Shown here: piece after piece, positions 50,660 through 59,087 of the stretch
Numbering within the stretch: the first letter of the stretch is position 1
Layout of the letters: each line of letters begins with the position of its first letter
Source of the DNA: Halorubrum salipaludis
GTDB lineage: Archaea > Halobacteriota > Halobacteria > Halobacteriales > Haloferacaceae
Assembly (NCBI RefSeq): GCF_002286985.1
Contig: NZ_NSKC01000001.1
Coordinates: 434,001-498,000, forward strand
Length of the DNA: 64,000 nucleotides
Reading direction: 5' to 3'
The notes under the pieces: generated by a model
The model's input: the letters and a program-made list of their open reading frames with translations, nothing else
Databases searched by the model: none
Told to the model about the DNA's origin: nothing
Program-made: the position numbers and the translations under genes

Positions 50660-52036
50660 TCACTGCTTCGCCGGGTGGTCATCGCGGAGCCGGGACTGCC
50701 CCGTCCCGAGGAGCCGCTCGCGGAGGGTGCCGTCGCCGCGCGGCGCGCCCCCCGCGTCGTCCGGATCGGGGACGAGCCCGCGCTCGCGCAGCTCGGGAAC
50801 GACGAGGTCGACGAAGTCGGTCAGCGAGTCGGGGCGGACGACCTCCTTCACGTTGAAGCCGTGGACGCCGACCTCCTCGTGCCAGTACGCCAGCTCGTCG
50901 GCGACCTGCTCCGGCGTGCCGACGATCTTCGGGGAGGTGGTGCCGAGCCCGCAGAACTCCGCGACCTCGCGGACGGTCCACTCGCGGTCCGGCTGGGCCT
51001 TCGTGAACGCGTTCATCGTCCCCTGAATCGCGTCGGTCTCGATGTGTTCGACCTTCTGGTCGGGGTCCAGCTCCGAGAGGTCCATGTCGAGGAAGCCGGA
51101 GAGGAGCGCGAGCGTCGCCTCGACGTCGACGTGGCTCTTATACGCCTCGTGTTTCCGTTCGGCGGCCGCCTCCGTCTCGGCGACGATCGGCACGACGCCG
51201 ATGAAGAAGCGGAGGCTCTCGGGGTCTCGCCCGTGGTCCGCCGCCCGCGACTTCACGTCCGTCATGTACTCGCGGACGCCCTCCTCGGTGGGCTGACTGG
51301 CGAAGACGCCCTCGGCGTTCGCGGCCGCGAACTCGCGCCCGCGGTCCGACGAGCCCGCCTGATAGATTACGGGCGTGCGCTGCGGAGAGGGTTCACAGCC
51401 GTGGGGACCGGGAACCGAGAAGTGCTCGCCCTCGTGGTCGATCGCCGAGACCTTTTCGGGGTCGGTGTACCGGCCCGCCTCGCGGTCGACCTCGACGGCG
51501 TCCTCCTCCCACGACTCCTCCCAGAGCTTGTAACAGACGTCGAGGAACTCGTCGGCCCGATCGTAGCGGGTCTGTTTGTCCATCCGCTCCGAGAGCCCGA
51601 GGTTCTCGGCGGCCGACTCCAAGTAGGAGGTGACGACGTTGAGCGCGACCCGCCCGTCGGTGAGGTGGTCGAGCGTGGAGAACTCCCGCGCGAGCTGGTA
51701 GGGGTGCGTGTAGGTCGTCGAGCGCGTCACGGCGAAGCCGAGGTCGTCGGTGACCTCCGCCATCGCGGGGACGACGAGCTGCGGGTCGCTCGCGGGCGTC
51801 TGGACCGCCTTCTCGACGGCCGTCTCGCGGTCGTCGCCGTACACGTCGTAGATCCCGCGCACGTCGGCGAAGAACACCGCGTCGAAGCCGCCGCGCTCGG
51901 CGGTGCGCGCGACCTCGGTCCAGTACTCGCGATCGGTGTACTCCGGCGACCGGTCGCCGGGGTAAGTCCACGACCCGGGCGAGACGTGCTCGACCGAGGC
52001 CATGGTGAAGAGGTTGAGGTGCAGGTGATCGGACAT
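50660..52036 (-). CDS. LLM-class flavin-dependent monooxygenase (nitrilotriacetate/DszA type)
   Basis: 458 residues. The TIM-barrel starts LHLNLFTMASVEHVSPG. It has FDAVFFADVRGIYDVYG near 50 and VVTSYLESAAENLGL, which is the NtaA/SnaA/DszA pattern of the bacterial-luciferase superfamily. IYQAGSSDRGREFAAANAEGVF near 230 is the usual flavin-phosphate site. It uses reduced FMN from a partner reductase to oxidise a small organic molecule; the substrate is unknown. It stands alone, with no flavin reductase gene next to it. The last 25 residues are an Arg/Gly-rich tail. Confidence 0.88.
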   Translation of the reverse strand: MSDHLHLNLFTMASVEHVSPGSWTYPGDRSPEYTDREYWTEVARTAERGGFDAVFFADVRGIYDVYGDDRETAVEKAVQTPASDPQLVVPAMAEVTDDLGFAVTRSTTYTHPYQLAREFSTLDHLTDGRVALNVVTSYLESAAENLGLSERMDKQTRYDRADEFLDVCYKLWEESWEEDAVEVDREAGRYTDPEKVSAIDHEGEHFSVPGPHGCEPSPQRTPVIYQAGSSDRGREFAAANAEGVFASQPTEEGVREYMTDVKSRAADHGRDPESLRFFIGVVPIVAETEAAAERKHEAYKSHVDVEATLALLSGFLDMDLSELDPDQKVEHIETDAIQGTMNAFTKAQPDREWTVREVAEFCGLGTTSPKIVGTPEQVADELAYWHEEVGVHGFNVKEVVRPDSLTDFVDLVVPELRERGLVPDPDDAGGAPRGDGTLRERLLGTGQSRLRDDHPAKQ

Positions 52037-52173
52037 AGCGTGCGGTACGCGATCCGCGGGTAATACCCCACAGAAAGGGGCGGCACTTGTCGGCGTCGGG
52101 GACGCGGCGCTCGAGGAAGCGATAGTCGGTGACGCCGCGGTCCGAGACGGACCGAGCGGAAGGGGCGACCGAC

Positions 52174-52587
52174 CTACGCCGACTTCGCCTCCGGCGAGGA
52201 GACGTAGGCGGCGAAGTCGGAGGTGGTGATGATCCCGATCGGCTCGTCGCCGTCGACGACGGGGACGTGGTGGATCCCGTGTTCGACCATCGTCGCGGCC
52301 ACCGCCGAGACGGAGTCCTGCGCGCTCGCCGTGATCGGGTCACGGCTCATGTAGCGCTCGACCGTGGTCTCAGCCTTCGGCTGGCTCTTCGCGACGATGT
52401 CAACGAAGTCGGTCGTGGTGAGGATGCCGACCAAGGCGCCGTCGTCGTCGACGACCAGCGCCGAGCTGATGTCGTTGTCGAGCAGCACGGCCGCCGCGTC
52501 CTCGACCAGCGTGTCCGGCGTCACCGTGTACAGGTCGCTCGTCATCAGCCGCGCGACGAACACATCTTCGATCTCGTCCATACCCAT
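52174..52587 (-). CDS. Two-CBS-domain protein
   Basis: 137 residues from ATG 52587 (MGMDEIEDVFVARLM); a second ATG at 52581 is equally possible. Two CBS domains are in tandem: ARLMTSDLYTVTPDTLVEDAAAVLL near 10 and ERYMSRDPITASAQDSVSAVAATMV near 75. Each ends in the strand-turn pattern (GILTTTDF, GIITTSDF) that binds adenine nucleotides or SAM. There is no fused effector domain, so it may act as a sensor for a partner. A TTTATAC box at about 52604-52611 on the minus strand fits a leaderless start. A G-rich tract lies directly upstream. Confidence 0.88.
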   Translation of the reverse strand: MGMDEIEDVFVARLMTSDLYTVTPDTLVEDAAAVLLDNDISSALVVDDDGALVGILTTTDFVDIVAKSQPKAETTVERYMSRDPITASAQDSVSAVAATMVEHGIHHVPVVDGDEPIGIITTSDFAAYVSSPEAKSA

Positions 52588-52624
52588 ACGTTCCGCCGTC
52601 GACGTATAAAGCGTTGCCACGCGG

Positions 52625-52834
52625 ATCCGGTGGTCGGCGGGGTCGGGGAGGTCGGGGAAGTCGGAGGTAGAGACGAGGGTGGAGGTAGGGGCGAGGGTGG
52701 GGCCAGGGGTAGGGACGGTGGTAGGGGAAGGGGTGGAAGTGGGGGGAGTGGCGAGGGTGGGGCCAGGGGTAGGGGCGAGGAGGGCAGGGGTAGGGACGGT
52801 GGTGGGGGAAGGGGTGGGGAGACGGGGCGATCGC
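52625..52834 (+). repeat. G-rich purine tract with imperfect tandem repeats
   Basis: About 210 bases with runs of three to six Gs every few bases on the plus strand (GGGGTGG, GGGGCCAGGGG, GGGGAAGGGG) and few C or T. Two near copies of GAGGGTGGGGCCAGGGGTAGGG (beginning about 52693 and 52755), extend it as a tandem repeat. It sits between the start of the CBS gene and the 3' end of the DUF5787-like gene. It could form G-quadruplexes, and its open frames are accidental. Confidence 0.8.
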
Positions 52835-53791
52835 TTACAGGAACCGCGAGAGCCCGGATTGACGCCGCGGGCCGGCTCCCGCGGGGTCGGCCACCCACGC
52901 GGTCCGCTCGTCGCGGAGGCGGTCTCGGTCGGTCGCGGGCGGATCCGCGGGCTCGTACGCGTCGCAGGCCGCGCCGCAGTCGCGCCCGGGGTCGACGACC
53001 CGGTCGAACCGGTCGCAGTACGGGCGCCCGTCGGCGGTCGTCGTCGCGTGCGCGCAGGCCGGCGGGTCCGGGCGCCACCCCTTCCCGTAGGCGCGCTCGG
53101 CGATCCGGCGGCGCTTCCGCGCCTTCGCCGCGGGGTCGACGAGCGCCACGTCGGTCCGGAGCCCGCGCTCCTCGCGGATCTCGACGCCGGGCGCGCCGGG
53201 ATCGAGGGGCGTCGGCTCCCGGACGACCTCGCGGTCGCCAGACTCGGGGTCGAACCGCCAGACGCCGATCGACTCCGGGATCCGGTTGAGGTGCGCGCGG
53301 GTGACGTACGAGGCGGTCGCGAGCACGACCTCGTCGAACAGTCCCAGCGCGGCGTCGTACCGCAGCTGGGCCGACAGGTCGCCGGGCGTGCCGAGGTCCG
53401 GCTTGTTCTCGATCGCTGTCAGCGAGCCGACCCAGTCGTCGGGGTACCGTGCGGTCGCGCGCACGACCGGGCGCCCGTCGCGGCGCTCGCGTTCGAGGTA
53501 GCCGACCTCGGCCGCGCGCTCGGCGACCGCCTCGGCGCGGTCCGGGGGGAGGTCGAACGCCTCCGCGAGGGGGACCGCCTCGCCCGGGCCGACGGCGGCC
53601 TCGATCGCGGGGTCCGGGATCCGGGCGGGCGAGATCGCTGCGCGCCGGTCGAACGCCGGCCCGGGGGTCAGCACGCAGACGTCGACGATCCGGCCGCCCG
53701 GGTTCTCGATCCCCGCCCCGAGCTGGCGGGCGACGACGCGGTCCGGGGATTCGAGCGCGGCACACAGCGCCAGCTCGAACCGGAACTCCAT
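52835..53791 (-). CDS. Haloarchaeal DUF5787-like protein, possible nuclease fold
   Basis: 318 residues from ATG 53791 (MEFRFELALCAALES). The start FELALCAALE matches my memory of DUF5787 in haloarchaea. In the middle is IENKPDLG near 130 with LRYDAALG and FDEVVLATASYV after it. The pattern D..(V/I)ENK is like the ExK core of PD-(D/E)XK nucleases. The C-terminal part has Cys (CAHATTTADG, CDRFDRVV, DCGAACDA), a possible zinc site. Function unproven; the neighbour context is silent. Confidence 0.65.
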   Translation of the reverse strand: MEFRFELALCAALESPDRVVARQLGAGIENPGGRIVDVCVLTPGPAFDRRAAISPARIPDPAIEAAVGPGEAVPLAEAFDLPPDRAEAVAERAAEVGYLERERRDGRPVVRATARYPDDWVGSLTAIENKPDLGTPGDLSAQLRYDAALGLFDEVVLATASYVTRAHLNRIPESIGVWRFDPESGDREVVREPTPLDPGAPGVEIREERGLRTDVALVDPAAKARKRRRIAERAYGKGWRPDPPACAHATTTADGRPYCDRFDRVVDPGRDCGAACDAYEPADPPATDRDRLRDERTAWVADPAGAGPRRQSGLSRFL

Positions 53792-53939
53792 GGGCGAGCG
53801 TGGGCCGCGGGCGAGTAAAGCGCGTCGGCCGCAGCGGGGTCGCGGGCGGGACGTGGCGAGGTCGAGGACGGGACGTGGCGGGAGAGGCGGTGACCGCCGC
53901 GGTCGAAACCGGTATTCCCCGGCGGCGCCAACGCGGACC

Positions 53940-54323
53940 ATGCGCCGGGTCACCCGGAACCTCCTCGTCGCCATCGCCCTGGTCGCCGTCGCCCTGCTCG
54001 CGTTGGGGGCGCTCCCGAGCTACCTCGGGAGCGGCGACCCGTACTACCTCACCGCCGAGCCGATCGAGACGAACGAGACCGCGGCCGACGTGAACAACGT
54101 CTCCGACCGGCGGTACCCGTTCCTCACGAGCGCCCTCGCGAGCGACGACGGGCGGTCCGACCCGTACCTGGCTGACTCGTACGGGATCAAGGAGTGGTTC
54201 ACCCACACCCCGTTCGACGAGGTGGACGCCCTCACTCGGCAGGTGCCGGAGGCCGCGACCGACGACGGGGTCCGCGTCCGCCGGGACGGGCGGGTCTACC
54301 ACGTGGAGGTGGTTCGGCCGTGA
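53940..54323 (+). CDS. Secreted or anchored small protein of unknown function
   Basis: 127 residues from ATG 53940. One N-terminal TM or signal helix (NLLVAIALVAVALLALGAL) precedes an acidic extracytoplasmic domain (DPYYLTAEPIETNET, sequon NNVSD). I recognise no family. Its stop TGA overlaps the GTG start of the Nudix gene (GTGA), so the two are one transcript. It may be connected with the Nudix protein only by operon. Confidence 0.6.
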   Translation: MRRVTRNLLVAIALVAVALLALGALPSYLGSGDPYYLTAEPIETNETAADVNNVSDRRYPFLTSALASDDGRSDPYLADSYGIKEWFTHTPFDEVDALTRQVPEAATDDGVRVRRDGRVYHVEVVRP

Positions 54324-54910
54324 GCGACGACCTTCGCGACCTGCCGGCCTTCGACGACGGCCGCAACCACTCGCTGCCCGGCGAGCCGGAGTGGCCGGTC
54401 CGGGAGGTCGTCGTCGAGTACGACGAGGGGTGGTTCGTCGGCGGCTACGACCGCGTCGAGCAGCCCGACGGGACGGAGAAGAAGTACTACTGGGCGGAGC
54501 TGTCGCCCGCGACGGTCGTGGTCGCGGTCGCCGACGACCGGGTGCTGTTCGTCGAGCAGTACCGCCCGACCGTGCGGAACACCCAGCTGGAGCTCCCCGC
54601 TGGGATCGTCGAGGCCGGCGAGTCGTACACCGAGGCGGGGGCCCGCGAGCTCGCCGAGGAGACCGGCTTCGAGCCGTCGTCGACCGCGCTGCTCCAGGAG
54701 GTGTGGTGCTCGACGGGCGTGTTGCGCCACAAGCGCGGCTACGTGTTCGCGGAGGGGTTAGAGCCGGTCGACGTCGACCACGACAGCAACGAGTTCCTCG
54801 TCCCGCGGTCGGTCCCGATCGATGAGGCGCTGGCGATCGCCCGGGAGGCGCCGACGAACGACGCGACGCTGGAGGGACTGCTGTTGGCCGAACACGAGGG
54901 GCTGCTGTAG
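54320..54910 (+). CDS. Nudix hydrolase, ADP-ribose pyrophosphatase type
   Basis: 196 residues from GTG 54320 (VSDDLRDLPAF). The Nudix box GIVEAGESYTEAGARELAEETG near 92-113 has the complete G-x5-E-x7-REUxEExGU pattern. Upstream strands (YYWAELSPATVVVAVADDRVLFVEQYRP) and LELPAGIVEAGE are as in ADP-ribose pyrophosphatases. It cleaves a nucleoside diphosphate linked to another group, with Mg2+. NadE follows 93 bases downstream on the same strand, which supports a role with NAD-derived metabolites. Confidence 0.87.
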   Translation: MSDDLRDLPAFDDGRNHSLPGEPEWPVREVVVEYDEGWFVGGYDRVEQPDGTEKKYYWAELSPATVVVAVADDRVLFVEQYRPTVRNTQLELPAGIVEAGESYTEAGARELAEETGFEPSSTALLQEVWCSTGVLRHKRGYVFAEGLEPVDVDHDSNEFLVPRSVPIDEALAIAREAPTNDATLEGLLLAEHEGLL

Positions 54911-55003
54911 GCCGAACACGAGCGACTCCGGCGGAACCCGACGCGCGTCCAGTTCCCCGCGCCGACGGGGAGGTATTAGTCGCCTCGGTCCCAGACTCTC
55001 CTC

Positions 55004-55837
55004 ATGAGCCGGACCTCGGACCAGTCGGTGTTGCTGTCGGACGACCCCCCGCTCGACCTCCGCCTCTCGGATGGGGAGCTGGAGGTGACCCGCGAGCGCA
55101 TCGTCTCCTTCATCGCCGACCTCGTCGACGACGCGGGCGCCGAGGGCGCCGTCTTGGGGCTCTCCGGCGGGATCGACTCGACGCTGACCGCGTACCTCGC
55201 CGTGGAGGCGCTCGGCGAGGACGGGCTCCACGGGATCACGATGCCCGCGGAGGTGAACGACCCGGACGTGATGAGCGACGCCGAGCGCGTCGCCCACGAC
55301 CTCGAGATCGAGTACGACGTGGTCGAGATCCAGCCGATCGCGGAGGCGTTCTTCTCGGCGTTCCCCGAGGCCGAAGGCGACCGCACGGCGGCGGGCAACG
55401 TCTACGTCCGGACCCGCGCGGTGCTGAACTACTTCGTCGCCAACGCCGAGGACAGGGTCGTGTTGGGGACCGGGAACCGGGCCGAAGCGATGACGGGCTA
55501 CTTCACGAAGTACGGCGACCAGGCGGTCGACTGCAACCCCATCGGGAACCTGTACAAACAGCAGGTGCGCCAGCTGGCCGCCCACGTCGGCGTTCCGCGC
55601 GACCTCGTGATGCAGGAGCCGACCGCGGGCATGTGGGAGGGACAGACCGACGCCGCGGAGATGGGGCTCGACTACGACACCGTCGACGCGATCCTGGCGG
55701 TCCACGTCGACGGCGGGCTCTCGCGGGCGGCGACGATTCGCGAACTTAACGTGCCCGAGGAGGCCGTCGACCGCGTGGTCGAGCTGTACGAGCGCAGCGC
55801 TCACAAGCGCTCGATGCCGCCCGCGCCCGAGCGGTAG
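55004..55837 (+). CDS. nadE: NAD+ synthase, ammonia or glutamine-independent single-domain form
   Basis: 277 residues. The ATP-pyrophosphatase P-loop LGLSGGIDSTLTAYLA near 49 is followed by TRAVLNYFVAN, GTGNRAEAMTGYFTKYGD near 155 and NPIGNLYKQQVRQLAAH near 178. It lacks the glutaminase domain, so it should use ammonia. It makes NAD from nicotinic acid adenine dinucleotide. It is downstream of the Nudix gene, with which it may share NAD metabolism. Confidence 0.94.
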   Translation: MSRTSDQSVLLSDDPPLDLRLSDGELEVTRERIVSFIADLVDDAGAEGAVLGLSGGIDSTLTAYLAVEALGEDGLHGITMPAEVNDPDVMSDAERVAHDLEIEYDVVEIQPIAEAFFSAFPEAEGDRTAAGNVYVRTRAVLNYFVANAEDRVVLGTGNRAEAMTGYFTKYGDQAVDCNPIGNLYKQQVRQLAAHVGVPRDLVMQEPTAGMWEGQTDAAEMGLDYDTVDAILAVHVDGGLSRAATIRELNVPEEAVDRVVELYERSAHKRSMPPAPER

Positions 55838-55886
55838 GCGGCGGGCGGAAGCGGACGGTAGGGCCGAACGAACCGGTCAGCGGGAG

Positions 55887-56036
55887 TTACGCGTTCTGCG
55901 CCCGTTCTTTCGCGACCTCCGCGATCCCGGCGTTCGCCGAGCAGTTCGGACACGCGTGTATCCGACCGCGGGGGTCCGCGAACACGCGGGCGAACCGTTC
56001 GGAGACGTGCGCCTCGCAGTGTTCACACGTGGGCAT
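55887..56036 (-). CDS. Small zinc-finger protein (DUF7563-like)
   Basis: 49 residues from ATG 56036. Two knuckles are visible: CEHCEAHVSERF and CPNCSANAGIAE, a treble-clef or ribbon with four cysteines. It closely matches my memory of a widespread haloarchaeal micro-protein family (DUF7563). Many such small zinc proteins affect growth or biofilm formation in H. volcanii, but this one has no known role. It converges with nadE. Confidence 0.75.
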   Translation of the reverse strand: MPTCEHCEAHVSERFARVFADPRGRIHACPNCSANAGIAEVAKERAQNA

Positions 56037-56333
56037 AGTGGGGAGCGGTATCGTGGATCATGTTCGGTACACCTTCACTTGGCGCTACGGCCTCAAGACC
56101 CCTTTCCGAATTCTCTCCCAAATTCGACCCAGATCCGGCGGTTCGGGCGGTGAAAGCGGGACGAAAGAGAGATGAGCGTGAAGAGAAAGCAGGGTGAAAT
56201 CGGGATGAAAGCGGGCTGAAAGCGAACCGAAAGCGCCGGTAGCGGTCACGGAACGCGACCGAACGGCGAGTCGAAAAAACGGCGGGCGGAAAGCGGCGAG
56301 CGAAAAACGGGAGAGACGAGACCGACGCCGCGG
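56037..56333. other. Intergenic region with GAAAGCG repeats
   Basis: 297 bases. From 56145 to 56310 the plus strand is purine-rich, with GAAAGCG or close forms about six times (GAAAGCGGG, GAAAGCAG, GAAAGCGAAC, GAAAGCGCC) and a run of As. No gene or strong hairpin. It may contain the promoter of the minus-strand zinc-finger gene; its TATA is not clear. Confidence 0.5.
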
Positions 56334-57431
56334 TCAGAACGCGCGGAGCGCTTCGAGGACCTCGTGCGCGGAGCCGTCGTCGATGGCCTCGCGGGCCAGT
56401 TCCAGGCCCTCCTCGATCGAGTCGGCGTCCTCGCCGGCGTAGATCCGCAGCGCGGCGTTGACCGCGACCGCGTCGGCGAAGGGGCCGTCGCGCTCGCCGG
56501 CCAGCACCGCCTCGGTGATCGCGGCCGACTCGGCCGCGACGTCGTCGACCGCGAGGTCGTCCTCCTCGAGGTCCATCCCGTACTCCGCGGTCTCGATCTC
56601 GAAGTCGGTGAAGGAGGCGCCCTCGGAGCCCGCCGCGTCGTCCGCGTCGTCGCCCGCGTCCCACTCGGCGACCTTGGTGTAGCCGGGGCGCACGTCGTCG
56701 TACCCCTCCATCCCCTGGAACATGAGCACGCGGTCGAGGTCGTGGAACTCGCTCTCGACGAACGTGTCGACCACCTTCTTCGCGAACGCGAGGTGGTAGA
56801 ACGAGCCGAGGTGCGTGGAGGCGCCGGCGGGGTTCGCCAGCGTCTCGATCGTGTTGACGAACGTGCGGACGCCCATCATGTCCCGACGCTCCCAGAGGTC
56901 GTCGACCGCGGGGTTAAAGGCGGGCTGGTAGTAGAAGCCGAAGCCGGTCTCGTCGACCATGTCGGCGGAGTCGGCGGGCGTCAGCTCGGTGTGGACGCCC
57001 AGCTCGTCTAAGACGTGCTTGTAGGCGTCCTGCTTCTGCGTGGGCACGCGGTCGCCGGAGTGGACGACGACGGGAGTACCCGCGGCCGCCGCGACGGCGC
57101 CCGCCGCGACGCCGAGGATCGCGGACCGCCCCTTCCCGTCGTAGTTCGCGCCGCAGTCGACGGGGTCGGCGTTGGGCTCGGCGTACTCGACGCGGTCGCA
57201 CATCACGTCGACGTACGCGCCCAGCTCCTCGGGCGTGTTCCGCTTCCAGCGGTTGGCGAGCCAGAACGCCCCGAGCGTCGTCGGGTCGGGCTCGTCCGCG
57301 AGAACCCGCTCGAACGCCTCGGTCGCCTGTGCGCGCGTGAGGTCGTCGGCCGACTTGTGGCCGGAGCCGCAGACCTCGGTCATCAGCCGCTTAAGGGGCC
57401 AGTCGCCGAACTCCTGAGTCGCCTGAGCCAT
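56334..57431 (-). CDS. Anthranilate phosphoribosyltransferase-like protein (TrpD family, divergent)
   Basis: 365 residues. The helical N-terminal domain and LKRLMTEVCGSGHKSADDLTRAQATEAFE match TrpD-fold proteins, as do VVVHSGDRVPTQKQ near 130 and NTIETLANPAG near 200. The PRPP motif of true TrpD (GTGGD) is replaced by CGANYDGKGRSA, so it probably has another substrate or binds nucleic acid like YbiB/TrpD2. There are no trp genes nearby. An acidic insertion near 265-280 is haloarchaeal. It is downstream of the short helix-turn-helix gene region, opposite strand. Confidence 0.7.
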   Translation of the reverse strand: MAQATQEFGDWPLKRLMTEVCGSGHKSADDLTRAQATEAFERVLADEPDPTTLGAFWLANRWKRNTPEELGAYVDVMCDRVEYAEPNADPVDCGANYDGKGRSAILGVAAGAVAAAAGTPVVVHSGDRVPTQKQDAYKHVLDELGVHTELTPADSADMVDETGFGFYYQPAFNPAVDDLWERRDMMGVRTFVNTIETLANPAGASTHLGSFYHLAFAKKVVDTFVESEFHDLDRVLMFQGMEGYDDVRPGYTKVAEWDAGDDADDAAGSEGASFTDFEIETAEYGMDLEEDDLAVDDVAAESAAITEAVLAGERDGPFADAVAVNAALRIYAGEDADSIEEGLELAREAIDDGSAHEVLEALRAF

Positions 57432-57770
57432 ACGCTCCGTTCGGCCTTCCCGACGAAAAGTCCCCCGCTCGCCTCCCGAACGCTGGGAACCGAAGAGCCC
57501 CCGCGTCGGCGGGGACGCGTGACCCGTCGCCGCCTCGGACGAGGGACCCGTCGCCGCCTCGATCGCAGTGCGCGCGAGCGACGAGCCCGGTGATTCGGGG
57601 GCGATCGCACCCGTTCCGTGGTACTTGGTCGCATAGTATAAACAGACAGATGTCTATTTCTAACTCAATAAAAGTCCAGAACAACCAACTCTATCGCTAC
57701 TAGATTCTGTGATACACCTTGAAAGCCGTTAGAGCTATATGATCGTCCATCTAGAGAACAGTTGTTCCCG
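57432..57770. other. Intergenic region, AT-rich second half
   Basis: 339 bases. The left half is GC-rich and carries Arg-rich shadow frames. From about 57630 the sequence is strikingly AT-rich for this genome (AGTATAAACAGACAG, TTCTAACTCAATAAAAG, AGAGCTATATGATC). It should hold the promoter for the small helix-turn-helix gene at 57771. No other gene or repeat. Confidence 0.5.
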
Positions 57771-57929
57771 ATGACGTCCAAATCCGTCGCCACCGCGCTC
57801 ACGCTGTATCGCGCCCGCACGCTGACGCTCGAACAGGCCGCGACCGTCGGCGGCTGCTCGACGACGCAGCTCGAGGAGAGCGCCCGGGCGTTCGCCCCGG
57901 CCCCGGGCGAGGCCCCCGCTGACGACTGA
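57771..57929 (+). CDS. Small helix-turn-helix protein (DUF7317-like)
   Basis: 52 residues. SVATALTLYRARTLTLEQAATVGGCSTTQLEESARAF has the helix-turn-helix rhythm (LEQAATVGG ... TTQLEESAR) of a short haloarchaeal family that I remember as DUF7317. It may bind DNA as a dimer. The AT-rich region upstream (TAGAGCTATATG) offers a TATA box. Neighbour genes are not related by function. Confidence 0.6.
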   Translation: MTSKSVATALTLYRARTLTLEQAATVGGCSTTQLEESARAFAPAPGEAPADD

Positions 57930-58001
57930 TCGGCCCCGAACCCCCGTCCCCGTCGAACCGCCTCCGAAACCCGTAGATACCTCGACGCCTTACCTCTGGC
58001 A

Positions 58002-59060
58002 ATGAGTCTGGACGCCGACTGGCGGGCCGACCTCGACGCTGTCGACGCGGCCCTCATCGACGAGTACCAGAGCGGCTTCCCCGTCGAGCCGCGCCCCTTC
58101 GAGCGGGTGGCCCGCGAGATCGCGGCCGAGACGGGCGTCGAGGTCGACGCCGACGAGGTCCTCGACCGCGTGCGCGACCTCCGAGAGCGCGGCGTGTTCC
58201 GGCGGTTCGGGGCCGTCCTCAACCCGCCCGTCATCGGGTCGTCGACGCTGGCGGCGGTGCGCGCGCCCGAGGACCGCTTCGACGAGGTCGCCGAGGTCAT
58301 CAACGGCTACCGGCAGGTGAACCACAACTACCGCCGCGACCACGAGTGGAACCAGTGGTTCGTCGTCACGGCGGGCTCGCGGGAGACGCGAGACGCGATC
58401 CTCGCGGAGATCGAGGAGCGGACCGGCTGCGAGGTGCTGAACCTCCCGATGCTCACGGACTACTACATCGATCTGGAGTTCCCCGTCGTCAACGGCGACC
58501 GGTTCGCGCGGGAATCGCTGGAGCGGACGGCGGTCTCCGCCACCCGCATCTCCGAGAGCGCCCGCGGCGATCTCACGCCCCTCGAGGGAGACCTCCTCCT
58601 GGCGATCCAGGACGGCTTCCCGCTGTCTCCGACCCCCTACGCCGACGTGGCGGAGGAGATCGACGCCCCCCTCGACGACGTGCTCGCGGCGGTCGAGCGC
58701 CTCCTCGCGGACGGCTGCATCAAGCGCATCGGCTGCGTCGTCAACCACGTCGTCACCGGGTTCACGAACAACTGCATGGTGGTATGGGACGTGCCCGACG
58801 ACGAGCTCGACGAGCGCGGCGAGGCCGTCGGGAGCCTCCCGTACGTCACGCTGTGTTACCACCGCCCGCGCCGGAGCGACCAAGACTGGGAGTACAACCT
58901 GTTCACCATGATCCACGGGCGCGAGGCCGAGGCGGTCGACGCGAAGATCGACGAGCTGGCGGCCGACCACCTCCCCGTCCCACACGAGCGGCTCTACTCG
59001 ACCGAGACGCTCAAACAGACCGGCGCGCGGTACGAGGATCTGGTCGCGGACGGGGAGTAG
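58002..59060 (+). CDS. ahbAB: Siroheme decarboxylase, AhbA and AhbB halves fused
   Basis: 352 residues with two AsnC/Lrp-like halves. Each has a winged helix (FERVAREIAAETGVE near 25; YADVAEEIDAPLDDVLAAVER near 215) and a RAM-like domain. The first half ends VNHNYRRDHEWNQWFVV near 107 and the second CYHRPRRSDQDWEYNLFTMIHG near 285. The histidine and arginine cluster in these loops is the decarboxylase signature. AhbA/B remove carboxyl groups from siroheme to make 12,18-didecarboxysiroheme in the alternative heme pathway used by archaea. In many archaea they are two genes; here they are one protein. It is often mis-annotated as a transcription regulator. Confidence 0.84.
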   Translation: MSLDADWRADLDAVDAALIDEYQSGFPVEPRPFERVAREIAAETGVEVDADEVLDRVRDLRERGVFRRFGAVLNPPVIGSSTLAAVRAPEDRFDEVAEVINGYRQVNHNYRRDHEWNQWFVVTAGSRETRDAILAEIEERTGCEVLNLPMLTDYYIDLEFPVVNGDRFARESLERTAVSATRISESARGDLTPLEGDLLLAIQDGFPLSPTPYADVAEEIDAPLDDVLAAVERLLADGCIKRIGCVVNHVVTGFTNNCMVVWDVPDDELDERGEAVGSLPYVTLCYHRPRRSDQDWEYNLFTMIHGREAEAVDAKIDELAADHLPVPHERLYSTETLKQTGARYEDLVADGE

Positions 59061-59087
59061 AGAGAGAAAAAGGAGAAACGAACCGGT

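Noticed and set aside
52129-53818. Plus-strand open frames through the G-rich tract and the DUF5787-like gene
   Set aside because: They encode Gly/Arg/Glu low-complexity chains made by the G-rich repeat and by the antisense of a real gene.
58002-59060. Lrp/AsnC transcription regulator
   Set aside because: The two halves carry the decarboxylase loops with clustered His and Arg and the chain is twice the usual regulator length, so siroheme decarboxylase is the better reading.
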